Positions 54,625 to 63,152 of a DNA stretch of 64,000 nt are shown piece after piece; position 1 is the stretch's first letter; every line of letters begins with the position of its first letter. Made by a program: the position numbers and the translations under genes. Origin of the DNA: Tolypothrix brevis GSE-NOS-MK-07-07A (GTDB lineage: Bacteria > Cyanobacteriota > Cyanobacteriia > Cyanobacteriales > Nostocaceae); NCBI GenBank assembly GCA_019358985.1, contig JAHHIJ010000007.1, forward strand, positions 62,001-126,000. The letters run 5' to 3'. The notes below the pieces were generated by a model. That model saw nothing but the letters and a program-made list of their open reading frames with translations, did not search any database and was not told the DNA's origin.

Positions 54625-55020
54625 ATGAAAAAAGTAATGTTTATTTGCAAGAAAAATTCTCGTCGTTCTCAAATGGCAGAAGGATTTGCACGCACATTAG
54701 GAGAAGGCAAGATTTCCGTTAATAGTTCCGGATTGGAAGCGAGTCACGTAGACCCGAAAACTGTTGATATAATGTCGGAAATTGGCGTTGATATTAGCAA
54801 CCAAACTTCTAAACCTTTAACTGATTTTCAAGCTGAAGATTTTGATGCGGTGATTTCTTTGTGTGGTTGTGGTGTGAATTTACCCGAAGCGTGGGTATTA
54901 AGAGAAGTTTTTCAAGATTGGCAATTAGATGATCCAGAAGGACAACCAATTGAAACTTTTCGCCGCGTTCGCGATGAAGTGAAAGAGCGGGTAGTAAAGT
55001 TGATAGAATCTCTTAGTTGA
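54625..55020 (+). CDS. arsC: Arsenate reductase, low-molecular-weight phosphatase fold
   Basis: A 131-residue enzyme, ATG 54625, 7 bp after arsH. The catalytic loop is C8-x5-R14 (MFICKKNSRRSQMAEGFAR), and the redox pair Cys80/Cys82 is in ISLCGCGVNLP. These three Cys match those of the glutaredoxin-dependent Synechocystis enzyme. It reduces arsenate to arsenite, the substrate for efflux and for ArsR. The sequence DWQLDDPEGQPIETFRRVRD is typical of the cyanobacterial type. Confidence 0.94.
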   Translation: MKKVMFICKKNSRRSQMAEGFARTLGEGKISVNSSGLEASHVDPKTVDIMSEIGVDISNQTSKPLTDFQAEDFDAVISLCGCGVNLPEAWVLREVFQDWQLDDPEGQPIETFRRVRDEVKERVVKLIESLS

Positions 55021-55041
55021 AGGTGGGCAACTGCCCACCTT
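55020..55041 (+). terminator. Hairpin after arsC
   Basis: AAGGTGGGCAACTGCCCACC then TT: a perfect 10-base stem beginning at the last base of the stop codon. No strong T run follows, so it may be an mRNA 3' stabiliser rather than a full terminator. Confidence 0.6.
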
Positions 55042-55129
55042 CTGATTGAGGCTAACGCGCCCTATTTTCCAAGATATTAAAAACACCTTGATAGGGATAA
55101 TCGTTAGCCTGGTATTCACCAATCTGTTT

Positions 55130-55290
55130 GGGTGAAAGGGGAAAGGAAAAAAGGGGTGCATGTGAAGAAGTTATTTAAAAAAGCTTTAAACTTTTTTTCT
55201 TATATGACCCCCTGTAGGGGTTTGAAGCCCCCTCATAAAGGAGGTCTATAAGAGCGGAGGGGTTACAATCCACGAACAATCCTTTCCCCT
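55130..55290. repeat. Heptamer and palindromic repeats in the arsC-acyltransferase spacer
   Basis: Contains GGGGAAAGG-type units (55138-55156), a region with CCCCTGTAGGGG (55210) and GGGGCTT/AAGCCCC pairings, and a CCCCTTT run near 55283. The whole spacer 55021-55738 (718 bp) has no gene I can support. Confidence 0.5.
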
Positions 55291-55393
55291 TTACCCATAT
55301 AAGTGAACTAGCAGCCACCCGAAGATGTTGGTTTTGGAGTTGCCCACCAAACTCCTGCCCAAGTATAGTTACTTATCCTTTTGTTGTTGATAA

Positions 55394-55415
55394 GACTTAT
55401 ATATTGATATAAGTC
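55394..55415. repeat. Perfect AT-rich inverted repeat
   Basis: GACTTATAT, four bases ATTG, ATATAAGTC. A partial copy AGACTTATC is at 55465. It could be an operator or small hairpin; no promoter can be tied to it. Confidence 0.4.
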
Positions 55416-55590
55416 AGAAATTAAGCATTGACAAAAAATCTGATATGTTAGTCAGACTTATCTGCTTTCTTTCTTTCTTTAATTAAATGTAAGCAAAATC
55501 AACTTATGCAGTGCCTGAGATAGAAATGGAAAGTTGTTGCTCCTGACTATTGGGATGTTCGCGGAGCATTTTTGAAGGAGAAGAGAAGGG

Positions 55591-55640
55591 TGAGCGGTAA
55601 TAAACCGCTCAAAGCAAGGATTTTAACGGCTGAAGCCGTT
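55591..55640. repeat. Pair of interspersed hairpins
   Basis: TGAGCGGTAATAAACCGCTC plus A (55591-55611) and AACGGCTGAAGCCGTT (55625-55640). They have the same arrangement as 13686-13732 in reverse order, and similar arms to 799-816. Confidence 0.65.
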
Positions 55641-55738
55641 ACTACGTTTTTATTTTCTATCTATAGTATGATGTCAATTTTTAGCAGATAAAGCTACAAT
55701 TTTAGACTAAGGTAACTTTTGTGATTTTTTGAGGTGTT

Positions 55739-56758
55739 GTGGTTAATCAAAGTTCTGAAAACCTTTTAAACCCTCAAATTGAAAAACTATCTGAGAAGGG
55801 TTACAAATTTACTTGGTTTGATTGGTTTTGTCTGTGGTATCCTCCAGGTTGGCTGATTTTATTTAACCGTCATTGGCAACATTATCACGCTGATTCAGAT
55901 GGTTGGAATTGGCTAGAGTATCTATTATTTTTAATTCCGGGTGGATTTTATCTAGCTTTATTAATTCGCTGGTTACGGCTTGGATGTCGTTTACCGCGTC
56001 GTGAACTTGATGAATTTGAACCAAAGTATCAACTAGCTTTTAGAGAAGAAATTCTGAGTGTAATTGTTAAAGATTATTTCCATGCTGAATTACAACAAAT
56101 TGATAATTTGCCGCAAACAGGACCGATGATTGTGGCAATGAATCATGCTGGAATGTGTTTTCCTTGGGACTTTTTGAGCGTAGGTTATTTATTAAGTAAA
56201 ACACGCGAATGGGTAGTACAACCTTTAGCGAATGTATCTTTATTTGAGCATCCTTGGATGGTTTGGTGGTTGCCTTCAGGATGGTCTAAAGTTTTAGGTG
56301 GTGTGAAAGCCGAAAAAGATGACTTTGAAGCGGCGGTAAAAGAAGGTAAAGTTATTTTATATGCACCTGAAGGATTGCGCGGACCGATAAAAGGTTGGAG
56401 AAAGCGCTATGAGTTGCAAAAGTTTGATTTGAGCTTTATTCAGTTAAGCGATCGCTATCAAATTCCTATTCTCCCAGTTGTCTGCATTGGTAGCGAAAAT
56501 TTACATCCTTTCGCTGTTAATTTCCGCAAATTGCAGAGATTAGTAAAATTACCATTTTTGCCTTTATCACCTTTGATGTTCGTCTTTATTCTCTTTCCTT
56601 CAATGGGAGTTTGGGCAAATAAATCTAATTTGCGTTATTTTATTCAGCCTTTGTATACTACGGAAATTAACGGCGATAAAGTAAGTAGAACTATCGTTTA
56701 TGAAAAAGCACAACAATTGCGAGAAAAGCTGCAAAGTCAAATTAATCAGCTTTTGTAG
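55739..56758 (+). CDS. PlsC-like acyltransferase family membrane protein
   Basis: A 339-residue protein beginning at a GTG with GAGG five bases upstream. N-terminal hydrophobic segments (about 25-85, GWLILFNRHW and LLFLIPGGFYLALLIRW) precede an acyltransferase domain: PMIVAMNHAGMCFPWDFLSV (His and Asp of the catalytic motif, spacing longer than HX4D), then ILYAPEGLRGPIKGW (EGxR-like substrate motif) and IPILPVVCIGSENL. It probably acylates a lipid at the membrane. The unusual His-Asp spacing leaves activity open. Confidence 0.75.
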   Translation: MVNQSSENLLNPQIEKLSEKGYKFTWFDWFCLWYPPGWLILFNRHWQHYHADSDGWNWLEYLLFLIPGGFYLALLIRWLRLGCRLPRRELDEFEPKYQLAFREEILSVIVKDYFHAELQQIDNLPQTGPMIVAMNHAGMCFPWDFLSVGYLLSKTREWVVQPLANVSLFEHPWMVWWLPSGWSKVLGGVKAEKDDFEAAVKEGKVILYAPEGLRGPIKGWRKRYELQKFDLSFIQLSDRYQIPILPVVCIGSENLHPFAVNFRKLQRLVKLPFLPLSPLMFVFILFPSMGVWANKSNLRYFIQPLYTTEINGDKVSRTIVYEKAQQLREKLQSQINQLL

Positions 56759-56777
56759 TTGATGGTTCCGAGATACA

Positions 56778-56810
56778 AGATCCCCGACTTCTCTAAGAAG
56801 TCGGGGATCT
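56778..56810. terminator. Bidirectional terminator between convergent genes
   Basis: AGATCCCCGACTTCT and AGAAGTCGGGGATCT form a perfect 15-base stem around a 3-base loop. It lies 19 bp after the acyltransferase stop and 8 bp before the stop codon of the minus-strand regulator. The same hairpin type is widespread in Nostocales spacers. Confidence 0.75.
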
Positions 56811-56818
56811 GATTTATA

Positions 56819-57505
56819 CTATCCATTACCAATTCCAAAACGATAACCTTTACCGTAAACGGTGTGAATTAATTGCGTTTCACCAGCTACCTCAATCTTA
56901 CGACGTAGCAAGCGAATTAATGCCGCGATCACATTGCTGCTGGGTTGTTCCTCATGTGACCACAAATGCTGCATAATTTGCGCGTGAGTCAGCAATTGTC
57001 CGCTATTTTCCATGAAATATTGCAACAGTTGACTTTCTTTTTCTGATAGTTCTATAATCCGTCCTGGACGAAAGGCTACTTGATTTTCGCTATCAAGTTC
57101 TAAATCAGCTACAGTCAGCTTGGCTGTGATAGTTTGCGCTTCCGTAGCAGAACGACGCAACAAAGCACGCACTCGTGCTAGTAATTCCCGCAATTCAAAC
57201 GGTTTAACCAAATAATCGTCGGCACCTGCATCTAAACCTTCTACTCTATCATCTAAAGTATCTTTAGCGGTGAGAAACAGCACCGGTGTGACTTTACCAG
57301 TACGTCGCAATTGCTGACAAATTTCTAAACCGGTTTTTCCTGGCAGCATCCAATCTAAAATTAGTAAGTCATAATTGCCTTCACAAGCCAGTTGGCTACC
57401 ATTTGTCCCATCATAAGCCGCATCCACAGTGTAACCCTCGCGAGTTAACACGCGACTTAAGGGGTTAGTTAGTTCAACTTCATCGTCAACTAAAAGAATC
57501 CGCAT
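56819..57505 (-). CDS. rppA: OmpR-family response regulator, RppA-like
   Basis: A 228-residue regulator. Receiver domain 1-120 with MRILLVDDEVELTNPLSRVL, phosphorylation Asp in YDLLILDWMLPGKTGLE (near residue 51), LTAKDTLDDRVEGLDAGADD and the conserved Lys in YLVKPFELRELLARV. The C-terminal winged helix has ELSEKESQLLQYFMENSGQL and THAQIMQHLW..IHTVYGKGYRF. The sequence resembles RppA of filamentous cyanobacteria, which responds to redox or light. The cognate kinase, often downstream, is not present, because the next genes are convergent. Confidence 0.85.
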   Translation of the reverse strand: MRILLVDDEVELTNPLSRVLTREGYTVDAAYDGTNGSQLACEGNYDLLILDWMLPGKTGLEICQQLRRTGKVTPVLFLTAKDTLDDRVEGLDAGADDYLVKPFELRELLARVRALLRRSATEAQTITAKLTVADLELDSENQVAFRPGRIIELSEKESQLLQYFMENSGQLLTHAQIMQHLWSHEEQPSSNVIAALIRLLRRKIEVAGETQLIHTVYGKGYRFGIGNG

Positions 57506-57522
57506 GTTAAAAGTTATGAGTT

Positions 57523-57625
57523 ATATCATGTCCGTTTAATTAACACTAATAAAAGCATCGCAACCGTCGTAAAGACGTTCCGCCGGAACGTCTCTACAGT
57601 ATGTATGATTAGCCGGACATGATAT
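57523..57625. mobile_element. MITE-like element, ATATCATGTCCGG end family, with TTCCG-core hairpin
   Basis: 103 bp. Ends ATATCATGTCCGTTTAAT (57523-57540) and ATTAGCCGGACATGATAT (57608-57625) match in 16 of 18 positions. In the middle lies the hairpin GTAAAGACGTTCCGCC and its complement (57569-57597). It fills most of the spacer between the divergent regulator and hisG, so it lies in their promoter region. Confidence 0.8.
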
Positions 57626-57660
57626 TATGAGTAAGCTATAAATTTAACATCTACCTACTT

Positions 57661-58305
57661 ATGATTACTGTCGCACTGCCAAAAGGGGAACTACTTAAAA
57701 ATAGCATCCATTTGTTACAATCTGTAGGATTAGATTTTAGCGCTTTTTTGGATTCTGGAACTCGCCAACTTCAAATTCCTGACGCCACAGGCAAAGCAAA
57801 AGCTCTGCTAGTAAGGGCGCAAGATGTGCCTGTTTATGTAGAATATGGTCAGGCACAATTGGGTATTGTTGGTTACGATGTGTTGCGGGAGAAAAAGCCG
57901 CAAGTTGCTCACTTAGTTGATTTGCAGTTTGGCTATTGTCGCATGTCTGTGGCGGTGAAAGCATCGAGTTCTTACCGTTCGGCGTTGCAATTACCTGCTG
58001 ATGGTAGAGTGGCATCAAAGTATGTCAATTGCGCTTGTGAATATTTCCAAAGTTTAGATTTACCTGTGGAAATTGTGCCGTTATATGGTTCAGTAGAATT
58101 AGGACCCATTACTGGTATGTCAGAAGCGATCGTTGATTTGGTTTCTTCTGGACGGACGTTGCGCGAAAATGGTTTGATTGAAATTGCGACATTGTATGAA
58201 AGCACGGCACGGTTGATTGCCCATCCCCTAAGTTATCGCCTAAATATAGGTAATTTGCATAACTTAGTTGAAGAGATGCGATCGCAAATTCTATCCGTAA
58301 TCTAG
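57661..58305 (+). CDS. hisG: ATP phosphoribosyltransferase, short form
   Basis: A 214-residue enzyme from the ATG at 57661. Start [20 protein letters not shown]; phosphate loop near [31 protein letters not shown]-terminal [16 protein letters not shown]. It makes the first compound of histidine synthesis. It lacks the regulatory C-terminal domain, so a HisZ partner should exist elsewhere. The following hairpin at 58308 is a repeat family member. Confidence 0.95.
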   Translation: MITVALPKGELLKNSIHLLQSVGLDFSAFLDSGTRQLQIPDATGKAKALLVRAQDVPVYVEYGQAQLGIVGYDVLREKKPQVAHLVDLQFGYCRMSVAVKASSSYRSALQLPADGRVASKYVNCACEYFQSLDLPVEIVPLYGSVELGPITGMSEAIVDLVSSGRTLRENGLIEIATLYESTARLIAHPLSYRLNIGNLHNLVEEMRSQILSVI

Positions 58306-58307
58306 AT

Positions 58308-58336
58308 GTAGAGACGTAGCATTGCTACGTCTCTAC
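58308..58336. repeat. TAGCATTGCTA-core hairpin directly after hisG
   Basis: GTAGAGACGTAGCATTGCTA then CGTCTCTAC: perfect palindrome three bases after the stop, followed by AAGGATTTGGGATTTTTTTA. It is a member of the same family as 4160, 7777, 9033 and 50245. With the T run it may also act as terminator. Confidence 0.8.
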
Positions 58337-58386
58337 AAGGATTTGGGATTTTTTTATTAATGTCAATTAAACCGACATAATATTAC

Positions 58387-58899
58387 TCAATTATCTGATT
58401 GCCATTTCTCACGAGAGACAGCGTAGTATACAACATCTACGCCGTAGTGGTGAGCGTCTTTTTCATACTTCATGCCGACTTTCTGAATTACACGCACAGA
58501 AGCGATATTTTCTGGTTTAGCGATCGCTACTATCCGATCTAACTTTACTTCCTCAAAGCCATATTTCAAAGTCGCTTTTGATGCTTCTGTAGCCAATCCC
58601 ATATTCCAATACGATTTGTCGAACACATAGCCCAGCTCAACCTCTGGCGTATTATCCAAAAAACCCAATCCACAACGACCAATCATCTTACCACTTTGTT
58701 TGTCAATTACGGCATACATCCCGAAGTTATGTTCCTGCCAGTGTTGGATATGTTTATTTAAGCTTATTTGTGTCTGTTCTTTGGTTCTTGACGACAAGTA
58801 CTGCATGACTTGTGAATCGCTGTAAATACGAAACAAATCGTCAAAATCCTCTAAGGTAAAGTATCTAAGCCGCAATCGGGCGGTTTCAATCTCTGGCAT
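58387..58899 (-). CDS. GNAT acetyltransferase, RimJ/RimL-like
   Basis: A 170-residue enzyme from the ATG at 58899. Start ETARLRLRYFTLEDFDDLFR; acetyl-CoA site MIGRCGLGFLD and GLATEASKATLKYGF (near residue 115); end IASVRVIQKVGMKYEKDAHH. Relatives acetylate N-termini of ribosomal proteins or small amines. The substrate is unknown. Confidence 0.88.
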   Translation of the reverse strand: MPEIETARLRLRYFTLEDFDDLFRIYSDSQVMQYLSSRTKEQTQISLNKHIQHWQEHNFGMYAVIDKQSGKMIGRCGLGFLDNTPEVELGYVFDKSYWNMGLATEASKATLKYGFEEVKLDRIVAIAKPENIASVRVIQKVGMKYEKDAHHYGVDVVYYAVSREKWQSDN

Positions 58900-58978
58900 A
58901 ATGTGGGAGTATGAATATTAACGTTACATTAATAATATTTGCTTCAACCATTGTAAAAATTTATATAATGCTCCTACT

Positions 58979-60862
58979 ATGAGCACTACCAAACCTTTCA
59001 AAAAATCCTATACAGGGAACCGTCATCGTGAGAATGACTGGCGGTTATTTTTGCGTTTAGTACCCTACGCACGAAAACGTGGACGACTGCTAGCGCTTTC
59101 GATGTCGTTACTCGTACCCATCGCTTTCGCCGGTGCGATACAACCTGTTCTAATTGGACAAGCCATATCCCTAATTCGCTCGGAACCAAGCGTATACGAG
59201 TTTCTCAGAAATCGTCCTTTAATGCAAGGGCTAACTATCGTTGAAGCATTGTTGCTCTTAACGGTGAGCGTAAACCTGATATTTACAGGTTTTCAGGGTT
59301 ATCTGGTACAAAAGCTAGGACAAGAAATCACCGCCGAAATTCGCCGGGATTTATTTAATCATGTTACATCTTTGGCGGTACGTTTTTTTGACCGGACACC
59401 TGTTGGTAAACTAATTACTAGACTCACCAGCGACGTGGAAGTGTTAGGTGATGTTTTTTCCACTGGAGCGATCGGCATTGTTTCGGATTTGTTTTCGATG
59501 CTGGTGATTCTCGGTTTTATGTTTTCTATCCAGTGGGAACTCGCGTTGTTATTGCTGTTGATGCTGATACCAATCACCTGGTTAATTGTTTTCTTTCAGC
59601 AACGGTTTCGCAAAGCTAATTATAAAGTACGGGAAGAACTTTCTGTCCTTAATTCCCAGCTGCAAGAAAATATTACCGGCATTAATGTTGTACAGTTGTT
59701 CCGGCGGGAAAAATTTAATGCCCAATTGTTTCGCAATACAAACCTAGATTATGTCAAGGAAGTTGATCAAACCATCTTTTTTGATTCAGCAGTTTCCGCT
59801 ACATTGGAATGGATTTCTTTAATAGCGATCGCCAGTGTTTTATGTGTCGGCGGTTTATTATTATTAAATAAACAGTTGACATTTGGTACATTATCTGCAT
59901 TTATTTTGTATGCCCAGCGATTGTTCGATCCTTTGCGGCAATTTGCGGAAAAATTCACAACAATTCAAGCTGGTTTTACTGCGATTGAACGAGTTGGTGA
60001 TATTTTAGATGAACCAATAGAAATACGCGATTTCACCAATCCGCGATACTCCTTTTTAGATTCAGAATTCGGTTATATCGACGATATCGTAGAGAACTTA
60101 AATCCTCAAACAGCAAATGGTAAGTCTGCAAGAGGAGAAATCCGCTTTGAACATGTTTGGTTTGCCTATAAAGACGATGAATATGTAATTAAAGATTTAG
60201 ACTTTATCATTCATCCAGGTGAAAAAATAGCATTAGTTGGTCCCACTGGTGCAGGTAAAAGTTCAATTATCCGTCTTTTGTGTCGTCTTTACGAACCTAG
60301 TAAAGGACGCATTTTAATAGATGGTGTAGATATTCGCGAAGTACCTCAAGCAGAACTACGACGGTACATGGGAGTAATTTTGCAAGAAGGCTTTTTGTTT
60401 GCAGGTGATGTTAAAAGCAATATCACTTTAGGAGATAGCTACACCTTTGAGCAAATTCAACAAGCAGCAGAAAAAACAAACATTGACGAATTTATTGAAA
60501 ATCTCCCTCAAGGTTATAATACCCAACTTAGGGAGAGAGGTACAAATCTTTCGAGCGGACAAAAGCAACTTTTAGCCTTTGCACGAGCTGCAATTCGCAA
60601 TCCGCAAATTTTGGTACTAGATGAAGCAACCGCTAGCTTAGATGTAGGCACAGAAGCTTTAATTCAACAGGCATTAAATCAGCTTTTAGTTGAACGTACC
60701 GCGATTATTATTGCTCACCGTCTGTCTACTATTCGCAATGTAGATCGAATTTTTGTCTTGAAGCGAGGAGAATTAATCGAACAGGGAAGCCATGACGAAT
60801 TGCTGCAACAACAAGGACTTTACGCCACTTTGCACAACTTACAAATGTTAGGAACTACTTAA
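58979..60862 (+). CDS. ABC exporter, fused membrane and ATPase half-transporter
   Basis: A 627-residue protein from the ATG at 58979. Six membrane helices (about 30-330) are followed by the ATPase domain (about 385-620): Walker A LVGPTGAGKSSIIRLLCRLY, Q-loop GVILQEGFLFAGDVKSNI, signature NLSSGQKQLLAFARA, Walker B ILVLDEATASLD and the switch His in IIIAHRLSTIRN. Works as a dimer, exporting lipids, peptides or drugs. Substrate unknown. Divergent from the GNAT gene. Confidence 0.92.
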   Translation: MSTTKPFKKSYTGNRHRENDWRLFLRLVPYARKRGRLLALSMSLLVPIAFAGAIQPVLIGQAISLIRSEPSVYEFLRNRPLMQGLTIVEALLLLTVSVNLIFTGFQGYLVQKLGQEITAEIRRDLFNHVTSLAVRFFDRTPVGKLITRLTSDVEVLGDVFSTGAIGIVSDLFSMLVILGFMFSIQWELALLLLLMLIPITWLIVFFQQRFRKANYKVREELSVLNSQLQENITGINVVQLFRREKFNAQLFRNTNLDYVKEVDQTIFFDSAVSATLEWISLIAIASVLCVGGLLLLNKQLTFGTLSAFILYAQRLFDPLRQFAEKFTTIQAGFTAIERVGDILDEPIEIRDFTNPRYSFLDSEFGYIDDIVENLNPQTANGKSARGEIRFEHVWFAYKDDEYVIKDLDFIIHPGEKIALVGPTGAGKSSIIRLLCRLYEPSKGRILIDGVDIREVPQAELRRYMGVILQEGFLFAGDVKSNITLGDSYTFEQIQQAAEKTNIDEFIENLPQGYNTQLRERGTNLSSGQKQLLAFARAAIRNPQILVLDEATASLDVGTEALIQQALNQLLVERTAIIIAHRLSTIRNVDRIFVLKRGELIEQGSHDELLQQQGLYATLHNLQMLGTT

Positions 60863-60884
60863 TTCCGCTATTCGTATCGTCTTT

Positions 60885-60944
60885 GTAGAGACGTTCCGGT
60901 GGAACGTCTCTCTACATTAGTAAGTAATTTACCAGACATGATAT
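60885..60944. repeat. Half element: TTCCG-core hairpin plus ATATCATGTCCGG-type right end
   Basis: Hairpin GTAGAGACGTTCCGGTGGAA with CGTCTCTCTAC (60885-60915), then TAAGTAATTTACCAGACATG ATAT. The right end equals that at 2040-2064 except for one base. No left end is visible. Confidence 0.7.
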
Positions 60945-60988
60945 TACTCAGATTTTTGGTAGATGAAAACCCTTGAATTATCTATACA

Positions 60989-61978
60989 TTACCTTCTTGG
61001 CAATGCACAATAAGCTGGAACCTTGCTAGCAATAAGATTGAGATTAGTTACAGCATATTTGGCAAACACTGACTCTTTTGTAGCATTGCAAGAACCTTTC
61101 AGTTCCTTAGTTTTAATTTCGTCTTTGACAAGTCTAGCTTGATAAGTGTAGAGAGAACCAGACGGTTTTTCAAAAGTTAGCTCTGCTTCAATTGTACAAT
61201 TATCTAAGCTTTGCTTAATGATTTTGCCTGCCACTTTGTAGTCAAACCAATCCCATCCGTAGCGAAGAATTAATTCTCTTTCCATAACTTGCATCGCAGG
61301 TGGTAAAATTCCCCAACCTCGATAGACTTTATTCAAGCAATTAATATCACCACTCCGCGTCAAAATCGACTTGAAGGACTCTTGATCTAATGCACCATAG
61401 TATCTTCCTTGTGGGAAGTCTATGGCTGTTGGTGCAAATCTATGTCCACCAAAGTGGCTTGATTTCCAAATCCGCACGTCATCCAAACCCAAATCAGAAA
61501 TAATAGCGTCTGCGTGATAGTAAAATGGATTTCCATATCTAGCACAACACATATCATGGCTACCGTGCGTACACACTAAAATATCTCTGGTTGCACTTGT
61601 TTTTACTTCATATTTGAGAGTGCTACCCGACAACCATTTTCTGATAGTAGGTGCTGCTTGCTCAATATTTGGCAGCTTAAACTCTTGTTTGCGATATCCA
61701 TTCTCAAGCCCTTCTTTTTGATGATAAATCAACAATGTGGTGTGGTCTATTTTATGTGATTCATTATTAGCAATCAAGAGAAATCTTATCGGCTGTTTAG
61801 TGCGCTTTACCTCTTCTACTAAAACTTTCAGACTATTTGGCACCCATCTGGAATTCAAGGCTTCGGAATGCCAAGGTGGAGGACACTCTATTAAAACATA
61901 AGTTTGGTAGTTGGTGGCGCTACCAATAACATCTTCTCCTACTTCTTTTGAATGGTCGGAACAAAATAAATGAGTCAT
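60989..61978 (-). CDS. Sucrase/ferredoxin-like (thioredoxin-like 2Fe-2S) family protein
   Basis: A 329-residue protein from the ATG at 61978. The C-half of the thioredoxin-like domain shows ILVCTHGSHDMCCARYGNPF (Cys residues of the iron-sulfur site), then IWKSSHFGGHRFAPTAIDFP and GRYYGALDQESF, all characteristic of this family (HxGGHRFAPT). The N-terminus, CPPPWHSEAL, is also typical. These proteins probably carry a 2Fe-2S cluster; the pathway is not established. It starts 40 bp after an unknown gene on the same strand. Confidence 0.88.
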   Translation of the reverse strand: MTHLFCSDHSKEVGEDVIGSATNYQTYVLIECPPPWHSEALNSRWVPNSLKVLVEEVKRTKQPIRFLLIANNESHKIDHTTLLIYHQKEGLENGYRKQEFKLPNIEQAAPTIRKWLSGSTLKYEVKTSATRDILVCTHGSHDMCCARYGNPFYYHADAIISDLGLDDVRIWKSSHFGGHRFAPTAIDFPQGRYYGALDQESFKSILTRSGDINCLNKVYRGWGILPPAMQVMERELILRYGWDWFDYKVAGKIIKQSLDNCTIEAELTFEKPSGSLYTYQARLVKDEIKTKELKGSCNATKESVFAKYAVTNLNLIASKVPAYCALPRR

Positions 61979-62018
61979 TTACCTGTACTGAGTTGTGTGT
62001 TTTATAAATAATATTTCT

Positions 62019-62864
62019 CTAAATGAAAGTGTCATTTTCATTACAAAATTTTCCTCTTAACAATGTTTTCCACTGCTCATCCAAAGAAACTGCTGCGTTT
62101 GATACCAAGCAAGACAATGAAGGAAAGATGTATATTCTCAAACTCAAACCTGGTAGCCACTTTATAACATCATTTATAGGAAATGTCTCTTTTTTTAAGA
62201 TATTTTCTCTAAGAAAACTAGATGTACAAATAGATACTTTCTGAAGTGCAATGTTTGTTTTGTATACAATGCTATCTGGCAGTTCATGAATTTTGAATGG
62301 GAGAAATTTGGACTTTATAAACTTTGTTACACTGCCAAAGTCAAATATATTGAACCTTGGTTGAAAATATAGACAGTATCTAGCTTTCAGCTTGCTGAAA
62401 CTATGAAAATACTTGTAATAATTATCACAAATAATTTTTAAAACAACACTTTTATTTAAATTTTCTCTTAATCTATGAATATAATTTACTACAACATTTG
62501 TCTCTATACCTAAAGGTATATTCTTATGCCACGCTAATAAAATAAATTGGTTAATTAGCTTAGTTAAAAAGTCAATGCCAATTTGCCAAGACGTTTGTAA
62601 AGTTAGATGCACAGCTTTTTTATTGAAAGCGATCGCATAATCCCAATCAACTTTTTTACAACACTTAATGAAATTGCTATTTATACTTTCATCTCCAGCT
62701 TTTTTATCTGATCTCAAGTGCTGCTGCCAGTACTTTAACTGATCTAAATTGAAAATATTTGTAAAGTTTTCGTCAAAAAATATTCCTTTTCTTGCTCCGG
62801 ATTTCTTTGACAATTCTTCAAGACTATTTTTCTTTAATAAAAGCATATTGCTAAATATTCTCAA
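62019..62864 (-). CDS. Unrecognised 281-residue protein upstream of the sucrase/ferredoxin-like gene
   Basis: From the ATG at 62864 (second ATG at residue 7). Soluble, basic, Lys/Phe/Ile/Asn-rich, encoded in DNA clearly richer in A+T than its neighbours. Segments include FNLDQLKYWQQHLRSDKKAG, AWHKNIPLGIETNVVVNYIH, and a C-terminal SLRIYIFPSLSCLVSNAAVS. There is no signal peptide or membrane helix. The 40-bp distance to the next gene suggests co-transcription and a shared role. I do not recognise a family; composition suggests recent transfer. Confidence 0.6.
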   Translation of the reverse strand: MRIFSNMLLLKKNSLEELSKKSGARKGIFFDENFTNIFNLDQLKYWQQHLRSDKKAGDESINSNFIKCCKKVDWDYAIAFNKKAVHLTLQTSWQIGIDFLTKLINQFILLAWHKNIPLGIETNVVVNYIHRLRENLNKSVVLKIICDNYYKYFHSFSKLKARYCLYFQPRFNIFDFGSVTKFIKSKFLPFKIHELPDSIVYKTNIALQKVSICTSSFLRENILKKETFPINDVIKWLPGLSLRIYIFPSLSCLVSNAAVSLDEQWKTLLRGKFCNENDTFI

Positions 62865-63152
62865 TAAAATAGAAAAAAAGAAATCAGCGTTGGTTCAAGC
62901 CGTTAACATCTCACCCCTGACATGACAGTAAAAGTCTCTGGTGGGGATCTCCATTGACTGTAACTGAAGTCAATAACAAAAGCAAGTATTTGATAACATT
63001 TATGATTTTTCCTTAGGTGATAAATCGCCAAAATCCCATAAAATCAAGGTTATGTGCTTTTTTATCGTATCAAAAAGTTACATAAGTAACCATTGCTTCT
63101 ATCTATATAATAGATAAAGTTTCTCAAAAATAGCATTAGCAGCGTAAAGACT

